Below, one piece after another: positions 1 to 14,700 of a stretch of 64,000 nt of DNA; within the stretch, counting starts at the first letter, position 1; each line of letters begins with the position of its first letter. Position numbers and translations under genes: made by a program. The stretch lies in assembly GCF_002775205.1 (NCBI RefSeq), contig NC_036443.1, positions 30,319,717 through 30,383,716 of the forward strand, written 5' to 3'. The notes below the pieces were generated by a model. It saw only the letters and a program-made list of their open reading frames with translations, was not told the DNA's origin and did no database searches. This DNA comes from Xiphophorus maculatus (Eukaryota > Chordata > Actinopteri > Cyprinodontiformes > Poeciliidae).

Positions 1-34
1 GGAGGAAGAGGCTCGCTGTCCCTGACGACGCCAT
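1..34 (-). CDS. Partial first coding exon, possibly atp6ap1 (V-ATPase accessory subunit 1)
   Basis: On the minus strand an ATG at 34-32 opens a frame to the window edge with residues MASSGTASLFL, a short hydrophobic start compatible with a signal peptide. Only 11 codons are visible, so the product cannot be recognised from the protein. The context suggests atp6ap1: in human Xq28 ATP6AP1 lies directly downstream of TAFAZZIN in the same orientation, which is the arrangement here, and a CLEAR-like E-box, common in lysosomal and V-ATPase promoters, sits about 60 bp upstream. The assignment is an inference from gene order. Confidence 0.4.
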   Translation of the reverse strand, partial: MASSGTASLFL

Positions 35-64
35 CTTTCCTCCGATATGACAGCAGGTGCCGAA

Positions 65-102
65 CGTGACGTAAAGGAGATCACGTGACTCCTGAGGAGC
101 AT
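65..102 (-). promoter_or_regulatory. CRE-like and CLEAR/E-box-like sites upstream of the left-edge gene
   Basis: The sequence holds TGACGTAA (CRE-like) near 67-74 and TCACGTGAC (nine of ten bases of the CLEAR consensus GTCACGTGAC) near 80-88. They lie about 35-60 bp upstream of the minus-strand ATG at 34, where a core promoter or 5' UTR is expected. CLEAR sites are bound by TFEB/TFE3 in lysosomal genes. Function here is inferred from position and motif only. Confidence 0.45.
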
Positions 103-149
103 CTCTGCAGGAGTGCGCTAGAGTCCGGTGTCTTATGGCAAAACAACTT

Positions 150-361
150 AACACATAATCATCCAGCCATTTTCTAACATCCTTGTCCCTAGTGGGGTCG
201 GGAGGGTTGGTATCATACATGCACAAACACAGAATTTAGAGAGACCCATTAACCTGACAGTCATGTTTTTGGACTGTGGGAGGAACCCGGAGAACCCGGA
301 GAGAACCCACCATGTACAGGGAGAACATGTAAACTCCATGCAGAAAGACCCCAGGCCGGGG
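150..361. repeat. Dispersed teleost repeat
   Basis: This stretch contains a phrase I recognise from many fish genomes: 'catgtttttggactgtggg' followed by 'aggaacccggagaac' and 'ggagaacatgtaaactcc'. It has no usable reading frame. A related start, with the 'ccattttcttccgct' type opening, recurs at about 10013. The class (probably a non-LTR or DNA-element relic) is not resolved. Confidence 0.6.
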
Positions 362-664
362 GAATAGAACCTTTTCTCTGGTTAACTTTGTTTAAGCTTT
401 CCTTCAACTAAAAGAGTGACACATAAGTAACTAAGATAAGTTATAAGCTAAACTATATTATATTAGGCTGGAGGCCTGGCTTAGTGTCTACACATATTTA
501 AAGTATTTTCTGTGTTTTTGTTCAGTTTTATAAACTCTGACATCAAAATACCTTAACTGAGTCGTAAAATTAAGCTTAAGTTTTGTTTTCTAAAATATCT
601 TTTAGAAATATATGATTATCCTGGGGCTAGAATGGAAACAAGGGTACAAAACAAAGACAAATCA

Positions 665-2109
665 CAGCTTTAAAAGTCAGACGCTTTATTGAAAGCATAC
701 AGGAGGAAAGAGTAACAATGACAGGAAGGTGATTCACTTAAAATAATGGGAAATTAATGTTCTGTTTCCCTTAGAAAAGTCAGTAATCTTGGGATAAAAT
801 ACTCTCTATTTATACAAAATATGCATTAAAGTTGGGGATAATTTCAAAAACTTAGTAGATCTACAGAAAATCCAGCATTTTCCAAACATCAATACTTTCC
901 CAAAACCTTCACATAATGGCCATAAAAAACCCATCAAGAATATGACAAATCAAGTGTTTGGTGTTGAACTGCCAGGCTGTAAAAGCGATTCAGCCACAAC
1001 TGTGATAGTGATCGGTGCTGCAGCAAAGAGATGAACGAAAAACCGAGCAGGAATCAGAAACCAGAGGACAGAAAACAGATTAAAGCACCTCTGACCTCAG
1101 ACAGAGACCAGAAATCAACCAGACGGTTCCCTAACCGACATGTGGCACAACGTTGAGGTAAACGAGCGTGAAAAGTTACCTTATAAAAGATAAAACAGGC
1201 TAAAGACGTCAGTTTGTAGCTTTGATGGAAAAATTAAGAGTTGAACATATAAGAGGAGTAAAATTAGAGTTATGGGTTTGCAGAGCAACGTATTATTCTA
1301 AATCTAAATCTAAAAACTGTTAGATTTAGATGCTAACAGAGTCAGAAAAAGTCCAACTTTTAGAGAAAACTTGATGGAAATGGAAAGATATAAACAGAAC
1401 CAGGCGTTTAGCTGCTGATGCTTTGGCACGTTAACGAATCAGGACTGACATCAGTTTATAGATGCTTGTAAATCCACAGGCGCTTTAACTGCACAACACT
1501 TCCTGGTCACTTACAGAGCAGCTTTACGTCGAATTCTCCATCAGAATCAACATCAAAACACAACAGTGAAGAAAGATCGTAAATGTATTTTAAATTACCG
1601 CCTTCGTAAACTGCTAGCCTGACGTAGCTAAATCAAAGCTGAAATGATTTTAAATTAAATATGAGAATTAAAAATTAGGAATAACAAATGTAAAAACAAG
1701 TGAGGTGAACAGAGGCACAGGTTGGATTTGATCTGAAAACTAGGAACAGAAATGATTAAAAATCCACAGCAGAAACATTTTCTGGATCGACATACATTCA
1801 GAACGATCAGCCATCAACCTGCATCACAGCAGCTGTTCGCTAATTCACTTTAAAACATGCTTTTTATTTAATAACTGGAGATTCTGTTTCTTCAAAATAC
1901 AGAAAACAATCACTGATGATCGTCGTTTTCTTCATAATTTAACTGAAAATCCAGCATGTCGTCCAGAGCAGAAGGTTAGTGACCCGACCCAGAGTCCAAA
2001 CCGTGTTTTAGCATCTGACCAGGCTAACGCTACATCCGTTGCTCCGTCCATCCGTCAACCTGTCCGTCCGTCGGTCCGTCCTGCTCGCTGTTTGGAGGGA
2101 AATCGAGCC
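665..2109 (-). other. tafazzin: Probable tafazzin 3' UTR and downstream flank
   Basis: No gene-like frame is seen between the tafazzin stop (2110-2112) and the repeat near 361. A minus-strand AATAAA signal lies at 685-690, about 1.4 kb past the stop, and could end a long 3' UTR. There is no transcript evidence. The stretch 361-665 shows nothing recognisable. Confidence 0.35.
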
Positions 2110-6077
<3,968 letters not shown>

Positions 6078-7100
6078 CCTGGCTCTCCAGAGGTTCTACA
6101 TACAACCACAGTCACCCTGACAACAAGGAGAGAGGAAATATTCATAAAGTAGCTAGAATAAAACAAATGTCAAACAGCTGCAGTGGTTCTGGTCCAGAAT
6201 GAACAACGTTCAGATTCTTCAACTTGAGGTTTGAAACCTGAGCGTGATTATATGTTCCAACAAAACAAATACGCTAAGCACATCAGAGCTGGTTTGGCAA
6301 AAGATTAGCCAATAAGCTAACATCAAGCTAATGTTAACATTAAGCTAACATCAAGCTAACTGTAAGCTAATAGAAAGCTACATGTTGGAATTCCCCCAAA
6401 AAACAAGAAAATGGAAAGATGGAGGAGAAAAAAACAATACCAGAGAACTCCACTAACTCCACTAGGATGGATGGATAAACGACTGAATGAATGAATGAAT
6501 GAATGAATGAATGAATGAATGGCTGGATGACAGATGGATGGACAAAGGAATGAATAGAAGTATAGATGGATGGATGAATAAACAGATGGATTAATGGATG
6601 GATGAAACTATCACGATGTGAATTAAGGATTAAAGTTTGAACTCCTGCAGACCTGGAAAAGTCTTAACTTCCAGATTTTTCCAAACTGCATAAAACCCGG
6701 ATCCAATCAGGAGGCTAAAGTCTGAACTTTGTGACAGACAGAGGTCAAAAGGCGATCAGCTTTGTGATCTAAAAGTGACGTCACATCCAGCAAGATGTTT
6801 TTTTTCTCCTCCAAATGTGAATAAAAATATTTTTTCTCTCTTTTTAACCTGAAAGTTGTTCTACTTGATATTATTGTAATTATAAAGAGGTATCGCTGTC
6901 TTTCTGTTGACGTTTTGTTTTTTTCTGATATTGTCAGTTGTTGTTATAAATAAAGTTTATGTAAAGGCGCCCAGCAGCCGGGCTCAGTCCGCTGGAACAT
7001 CCTGAACAGAGTCTCACTCACCTGAACACGTTAATGAAGCTGATCAACAGTCCGGCTAACTAACAACTAGCATTCCGGTTACAGTTTCATTACATTTTAT
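6078..7100 (-). other. tafazzin: Putative tafazzin 5' UTR exons and promoter side of a divergent spacer
   Basis: Upstream of the ATG, a minus-strand splice acceptor (ttgttgtcag) ends at 6117, so the first coding exon may begin at 6116 with a 39-base 5' UTR. A matching donor (TTCAG|GTGAGTGAG) lies at 7022, which would make a non-coding first exon reaching into about 7022-7100. This is a splice-site argument only. The 6300-6370 stretch has short 'gctaacatcaagcta' iterations. Confidence 0.35.
6484..6521. repeat. (GAAT)n microsatellite
   Basis: About nine uninterrupted tandem GAAT units, followed to about 6605 by degenerate GGAT/GGATG units. It lies in the tafazzin-nsmce3 spacer. Confidence 0.9.
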
Positions 7101-7468
7101 CAAATATCAGGATCACTTTACAGCTCTAAATAACCACACATAACTATTTTCATTCAAATAAATGCACGTTACAGCCAGTCAGACAGTCGACACGTCATTT
7201 CTACACTTTTAAGTTGTTTATAGGAAAGCTAAAACCTCATTTTTTATGTTATACTTACTTTATAACTGTCTCTAATGTTAACCTTTCTTCCTTCTTCTCC
7301 TTCCTCCTCTTTTTCTTCTTCTTTTAGTTTAACTGCAGTATCTGCATCTCTTGCAGCGATGTCGCCTCCTGCTGGATAACCTGATCACTCTAGTCTTTAT
7401 TCTTATAAAATCATTCGTCAGATCGGATTGTTTAATGTTTAATGTTTTAGTTAATTCCCAGCCATAGG

Positions 7469-7760
7469 CAAGGCAAGGCAAGGCAAGTTTATTTATATAG
7501 CACTTTAAAACAGTACCACTGACCAAAGTGCTGTACAATCACAAGATTAAACAAATAAAAATCAAAATTAAAACACATAAAAACCAACAATGCAGTGACG
7601 TAAAACACTCTATATAATACATAAACATACCATAATAAAATTGAGTAAGATATAGTTTTGTTAAGATAAATGATAAAATATTTTCTAAGGACATTCACAC
7701 CAGAACATACAGGACTTCACATCCGTCTGACAGAGAAGCTGAAGATACTCCTGAGCAGCG
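7469..7760. repeat. Dispersed teleost repeat (aggcaagtttatttatatagcac type)
   Basis: Three tandem 'ggcaa' units lead into 'gtttatttatatagcact', then 'aaagtgctgtacaatcac', a combination seen in very many fish introns and spacers. It has no coding capacity. It occupies part of the divergent tafazzin-nsmce3 spacer. Confidence 0.6.
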
Positions 7761-8295
7761 CTGTTCTGAGGAGAAATTATATTGGTAATTTCTTAAATTA
7801 TGTAATTAGTTTAAAAATGTAAGAGCCAATCTTTTTAACTTAGCAAAAGTTGAAAATCATCAATTCATTTGAATGTTATTGTTTTCTTTTTATGACCAGC
7901 GTCACCCCTTCCAATATGGCGATGATCTTGGCGTATTGCGATCCTTCTAGACGCAGGAATTTTGCGTCATCAGCGGAAGTACTCGAGGGAATTCGACAGT
8001 TGGTTGAAACAACGGGTTGGTGGTCATACAGGGTTAAATATTAGTTCATTATTTAAAATGGGAAAACATCCAACAGGAAATTGTGATTTTTGTCTTCAAG
8101 AAGAGAAAAATATGTTTTGTTGTTCTGTTCTAAATATTCTGTTGAGAGAAGGGAATTAGTATGTCAATTACAAGAAAATAAATTACTGCTAAATATACAA
8201 TATATTTTGGGCAAAATTTCTACTTCTGAATATTTTTGTTATTTAATAAATGACCTTAAGAAAACGAAATTGATAGAAAGGATATGTTTTATTGT

Positions 8296-8343
8296 ATTAT
8301 TTATTTATTTATTTATTTGTTTTATTTATTTATTTATTTATTT
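8296..8343. repeat. (TTTA)n microsatellite
   Basis: Near-perfect TTTA tandem repeat of about 48 bases with one TTTG interruption, in the spacer upstream of nsmce3. Confidence 0.9.
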
Positions 8344-8369
8344 CTGAGAATATATAAAGCATCCCGATC

Positions 8370-8447
8370 CACCTCCATTCCAGTAGATGGCGGTAATGCA
8401 CATCAGTAGGTTGTTTGCCAACCGCCATAAAACAAAGCAAGAAGAAG
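8370..8447. repeat. Dispersed GATGGCGGT hairpin motif at the nsmce3 promoter
   Basis: The phrase 'gtagatggcggtaatgcac' is followed about 25 bases later by 'ttgccaaccgccataaaac' and a run of AAGAAG. I recognise this as a frequently repeated fish motif. GGCGGT and ACCGCC can pair into a hairpin, and the GATGGCGG core resembles a YY1 site. It ends about 110 bp before the proposed nsmce3 first-exon donor, so it may supply promoter sequence. Confidence 0.5.
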
Positions 8448-8449
8448 AA

Positions 8450-8710
8450 CCGGTTGGTGTTCATAGAAACGGTTCATTTAGTGAGTGAGTGAAATATTTA
8501 AACCTCTTTCTATAAACCGCGATTACTCTACTGGGATTTAGACATTGTTCCGTCGGTAAGAACGTTACTTGTTTATTGTTTATACGTGGTTTAACAAGCT
8601 AACATTCTGTTCAGCTAACGCGCATCACTTCCGTCTGTGTTGTTTATGTTTGTGTTTCAAGTCAAGCTCATTTTATGACTTAAAATGACTCTTTCAGACG
8701 TTGAGCTGCC
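8450..8710 (+). promoter_or_regulatory. nsmce3: Putative nsmce3 promoter, non-coding exon 1 and intron
   Basis: A consensus donor (CCGTCG|GTAAGA) lies at 8555/8556 and an acceptor (TCTTTCAG) ends at 8697, so a non-coding first exon may end at 8555 and the coding exon start at 8698, 13 bases before the ATG. There is no obvious TATA box. This is a splice-site inference without transcript data. Confidence 0.4.
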
Positions 8711-11700
8711 ATGACGCAAAGAAAACGGCTATCTAACGTACAAAGCTCATCTCAGAGTAAAGTAAGTGTTAAAAACACGCAGGATTATTTGAGCAGGCTG
8801 GTTCCGCCGCCATGTTTCCCAGGTCACGCTCCTGGCCTTTTTCTGTTTCTCACAAAAACTAAATAGACACAGAGCCCCAGGATCCAAGAAAGCATGAAAA
8901 TTCATCGGGTAAATTTTCAGCTCTTCCTATGTTTAGAAAAGTTTGAGTTTCTAAACATTATCTTTTAGATCACGGAATAAGAAATATTTTATTTTCAGAA
9001 TATTGTATAACGTTTTCAGCACTTTAACGATGTAATTTATCATATCACATGTTGTCCATCAACCATTTTGGGTTTTAGATTACTGATGGAACCCCCAGAA
9101 AATGCATAAAAATTGCATGCCATTCAATACTTTAAAAATGGACATGTCAACTGACAATAGCAGACCACAAACCATATTTAAATAATCCATATTTTATATG
9201 ATCTAATCTGGATTTGAGTAGTAAGTATGTTTGCATTACAATGGATTCAAGTTGGTCCAGATACACATTGAACATACGGATAAAAAAATCTCAAATAAGT
9301 ATTTTTTTTAAAATAATTTTCTTAATATAATCATTTCATTAGACTAAAATAAAAAAAATTGACACTAAAAACATCTGAATTATTGAAATGAACATGTATA
9401 GAAAGGTATAAACCTTTTAGCTAGCAAGAAATATAGCATGCAGATGCTATCAATAACGCCATGAAAATAAAATCTGTGGTTTAAGTTTGTTTTTATAAAA
9501 TGTGATTTATTTTTTATTGATCTTTTTTTGAGTCTGTAAGACCTGGGGAGTGTTGATACAGCTCAACCTGAATAAAAAACCCAGTGCCAACATAACTCAT
9601 ATGTTCTCATGTGGACTGACGTTGAAGTTTGTTTACGTTGGGATGAAACTGTAACAGTTTGTGTTCAGATTGGGACGTTTCTTGGTGTGTCTGTGTTTTT
9701 ATTTAGCGGCAGTCCAACAGCTTCATGACGCAGGAGGAGGACGAAGATGCAACGTTCACTCAGCCGAGCACGTCACAGGTCCAGAGGGGGCTGGAGAAAC
9801 TCACAGCTGCACAGGTCGATCAGAAGGTAACACAGTGCCACCCAGACATGTTTGGTTTGTAAAAATAAATGGTTTCATATATTAAAAATATTAAGATATT
9901 TCTAAAAGTACACGTGCAAATATCAGCTGATCACCAAGAATTATGGAAATGAGAGCTGATTAATTGGTGCACCTGTACACCAGGTGAATTGTACAGATAC
10001 ATGTATTGTTTAATTATCCATTTTCTTCCGCTTTATCCGGGGTCGGGTCGTGGGGGTCGTGGGGGTAGCAGCTTCAGAAGGGAGGCCCAGACTTCCCTCC
10101 CCAGCCACTTGTTCCAGCTCCTCCGGGGGAATCCCGAGGCGTTCCCAGGCCAGCCGAGAGACATAGTCCCTCCAGGCGTCCTGGGTCTTCCTTGGGCCTC
10201 CTCCCGGTCGGAGGATTGTTTAATTAAGGCAATGTTAATGTAATATACTTTCATGCAGACTGCTGAGGTGGTGCAGTACATCCTGGTAAAGGACCAGAAG
10301 AAGATTCCTGTGCGCAGAGCAGGTAGAGTATCGTCATGGCAACATGGGAATGGAACCGACAACTTGTTTGACCCACAGTTAGAGGAAAGGAAACAGAGGA
10401 GCAGAGCAGATTCATGGATGTTGTGAAGGAGGTTACAAAGAATATTCAGCAGATTGTAAATGTTTTCTGCATTTTGATGAAACGCCTTTTAATATTCTGA
10501 CTGGAATATTTGCTTTGATGGTGTTTAATTTATCTCCAGAGATCATTGTGTTCATAAGTTAGTTTACTCTGTAGAGAGTCAGGCTTTATTTTCATCGAAC
10601 AGAAGCTCTGTGAAATTCGTTTCAGTGCAGCTCCTCCAAAGAACAACAAAACAATCAGACCTCTGGAGCGAATCTCATGTTGTCTAAGATTTTTATTTCT
10701 TCTGTCTTAAGACAGGAAAGGAAATGAATATTTGTTACTGTAAAAAAATCCCAAATAGAAAATAATTTCTGTTTATATTTTAGGGTTGGAGAAAGTTTCA
10801 GTGGTGTGATGTTAAATCACAGCTTGTTTCTCTTCCCAGACCTTGTTAAACACGTCATTAAGGATTACAGAACCGTCTACCCCGAGATCATAAAGAGGGC
10901 AATGCTGACATTTGAACAGGTTGGTAAAATCTGCTCTCATACAGTTATAAGATTAAATGTAAATCTGGCATTAATATTAGATTTTTCTACCAGGTGTTTG
11001 GCTTAAAACTGGTTGAAATTGACTCCAAGAATCACATGTATGTTCTGGTGAATAATCTGGACGCCTCTACAGCCAGACCCTCGCCAGTGGAGTGAGTATC
11101 AGCGCATAGTTCCTGTAGTTTAAGCACAACTTCCAATGTTTGGTTTTAAAAAATAAAGTTTTTTCTGTTTGTAGGCGTCCGAGCAACCCGAAAATGGGCC
11201 TGCTGTTTGTGATCCTGAGTGTTATTTTTATGAAAGGAGGCGTCGTCAGAGAGAGTGAGTCTCATGATGCAACGTTTCGATATACAGTTGGGTGGTAATG
11301 ATTTCTGTTTGGCTTCAGTGTGTAAGGCTCTTCTACAGTGACCCCTAGTGTTTAGGAGGAGAAACTGCAGTGCCTTTTGACCCTGCATCTCCAACTTTAC
11401 CACACAGATGCACTTTAAGATTAAACAGTTTTTTTAGTTGGATTAAATTATTTTGAAAACGGCATATGTAGCATTAATCAATTCCTTAATGGTTTCTTGA
11501 TTTTTGCTATCAATATTTTTTTATTTTGTGGTGCTACCTTAGGAATATTAGGGATGTTGTGATGTTTTTTCTTTAATGAACATAAATAATAAAAAATCCA
11601 GATGCTCATTTCTTAAATTTATTGCTGAAATGTTATAATGTCCAACTTTACACTACAGAAGAATTTCTCAGTTTCATTTAATGGAAAATTTCAATTTCTT

Positions 11701-14700
11701 TTCTTGCAAATGGATGACGTTTTGACATCACAGAATATCCACGTTTTTTTAAGTATGTGAAATTAAAATAAAAATTTCAGGGGGTTTTTTGACTGAAATT
11801 TACCCCCCACAGCCACATATTTAAATTTTTATCTACATTGACAGTAAGATGTTTCTATGATGGAGGCACAGATGAGAAAGAAAAAAATAAAGCAGGAAGT
11901 TAACGGATATAATCAGCATATTGTGATGTTTGGCATAAACTTTACAGCAGTGTTTTTTTTTTCATGATGGATTTAATGATGCAGTGTCAGCACATTATCA
12001 CCCAACCCTAATTCACCTTATTATTATTATTATTATTATTATTTGTTGACCAAAATGAGACTGAAATGTTTGTTTCTTCAGACCTGATGTGGAACACTCT
12101 GAAGAAGCTGCGTGTTGATCCCGGGTAAGGACGAGTTTTTACCTTCAGCAGCTTCACTTGCTTGCTGCTAAGCTAATGTTCAGTTTGTTGGTTGAAAACA
12201 AGCCACTTCAGGCCGTTAGCTTTCCTCTTCTTTGGTTTCTAATTATGGTGACCAATGGTGGACACACTTTTACTAATGCTCTTCTAGCGGAGGTCATTTT
12301 TTGGTTAGAACTTTGCTAACTTTGAAAACGTTTCGTGAACTTAGTTTCTCCTAAGATGGTTTTTCAGGAGAAATTCTAAAATGCTAATTTAGTTAGCTGT
12401 TCTGTAAACTTTCTGCTGAATAAAGTTTGTAGTTTATATTCATGCTCTTATTTGGAAGTGGGTGAGTTCTGTTTCCTCTCTCTTTTTTCCCCACAACTTT
12501 ATCTAAAACAAGAAACAGGAACAAAATAAATGGACAGAAGGTATCAAGATAACAATAAGTACAATAGCTTGGGTTGCTAGGCAACAGCGCCTAACAATAC
12601 CAGAGGTTTTTAAAATGGCTTCTTTTCCAGACACCAAAAATATGAACTTATTACTAAAAATGGCTGCGTGGTTTTATTTTTTATCTTTTTTAAGTCTGTT
12701 TTTTAAGAGTTGTAGAAACTCAAATTAAAGTACAAAAACAAGCAAAATGTGAAATTTGCATAATAAATCCCCTTTAACTGCCCACTCGACCATATGATTT
12801 AGCACATTTTGAGTCTCTATATCTCAATATGAGGAGTGCCTAACTTAGCTTAACCTGATTGAGCCATGTCTGCCGCTTGGTTGAGGTACGATATGCTAAA
12901 GAAATCCACTGGAGGGCACTGTTTCTTTAAATAGTATTCTTCTTCTTCCCCTCTCCAACCAGGAAGTCAGAAACACAAAAATCTGTCACAAATATCGACT
13001 GGTTGTGGTAAAACTTTGAAAGGTAGAAATAGGTTTCTGGCATATAATAGTGTTATAGACCTTACTAAACAGAATTATGTTACTTGATACCACCTAAAAA
13101 GCTAAATTAAAGGTCTAATAATTTTTTTAAAATATGCTTGACCAAACGGTTGATTTGTCATTTTATGGTAAATGTTGCAAATTAAGCTAATGTAGTTAAC
13201 ATTTAATTTTTTTTGCTATAAAATCAAAAGTAATTTTCATCTATTGGTGTAAATATGAAACAATGTGTTATTACAGTGTTATACACTAAGAATAATTATA
13301 ACATCATTATCTTACAAAATAATTTTTGTGACTTTCTGAGTTGATATTAGCAAATATGGTAAAATTTTAGAATAAATGTGGGGAAATCATAATTTTCACA
13401 ACTACTAACTAATTTTAACTTTTCAATCACCACTAGAGGGACACTAAATCCTTCTATGGTGCAAAGCCACGCACTCTTCTCGCCCTTGTACCACAAAATC
13501 CTTAAGAATCTGATTGTCATCTAAGTGATGATGACCAAGTAGACGATCCTGATTATCAGCCCACACAAGCAGATGATACTGGAGACAGCTCTTCTGAATC
13601 CCTGGATGAAGAGGAGGCTCCCTGAAAAAGCAGATCTTCTACACAGCCACCTCGTAAAAGGAGCAGGAAAGGGAAACACACACTAAAAACTGTTCCCTCG
13701 GAGCAGCCAAATGACAACACCGACCCAAGTTACACCCCAGGCCCCAACAAAAGCACAAGAAGAATCTGGAAGCAGGAAGACATTGATGAGTTCCAGGTTC
13801 TTAATTCAAGATTTTAACCCCTTGAAGCTGTGCCCTCACCCTTCCAGTATTTCAAAATGCTCTTCACTGATGAGATGATTGAATATATCGCACATCACAC
13901 CAATTTGTACTCTGCTCAAGAGTTGGGGGATCCAATCAAGACTAGTCCTGAAAAGATAGAGCATTTCCTAGTGATCCTTCTTTTTATGGGTGTTTTCAAT
14001 TTCCCATCACTGGAGGACTACTGGCACCGTGAATCACGCTTCGACCTGATCACTGACATCATGCCAAGGAGGAGATTCCAGCTGTTACGGCGATACATTC
14101 ATTTATGAGGGAGATGTAGTCTGTGTCCAAAAGGAGTGTCCAGGTGGAAATGTGAGAAATGTAATGTCTTCCTGTGTTTGAATGCAAACCAGGAATGCTT
14201 TAAGTTATATCACCAGAGGTAAAGTGCATCTAATGCACAAAAAGAATGTTGTTTTGCAAACACATAGATAAGGTTGGAAATGTGATGTTTTAATATGTTT
14301 GGTAATGTTTTTTCTGTGTTTGCCATGTTTTTTCAAAGTTTAAATGAAAACAAGTAACACTAGTTCAGTCAATCCTCCAGATACGTGACACTTGTGTCCC
14401 AAAATACATGCTGTTGCACCAAAACAGAAAAGGTGTGCTGAGATATAAAAGCAACAAATGTTTCTATTGTTCTGCAGTATTTTCTTTTCCTTTTTGAATG
14501 TAAAAATGAATATTTTGCACTGTTACCTATAATCAGAAGTGGATTGAATGTGAGAATTTTGTGCTGTTGCACTTTAATACAGATACAGTCAAGATGGGAA
14601 GATTAAAAATGCAATATTCCCTTGTTCGACGCAATATTTTCCTTGGTTGAAATTCAAACCAGTGTTTTGTGGCATTTTGACAGAAATAAACTGTATCCAA

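Noticed and set aside
10381-10460. A possible extra nsmce3 exon reading an Arg/Glu-rich segment.
   Set aside because: Exons 10259-10322 and 10840-10919 join directly in phase to give the conserved VRRADLVKHVI; including this piece would break the MAGE domain.
12765-12785. CCCTTTAACTG as a left terminal repeat of the piggyBac relic.
   Set aside because: The same word ends an unrelated dispersed element with a second copy near 42140, so it belongs to that family.
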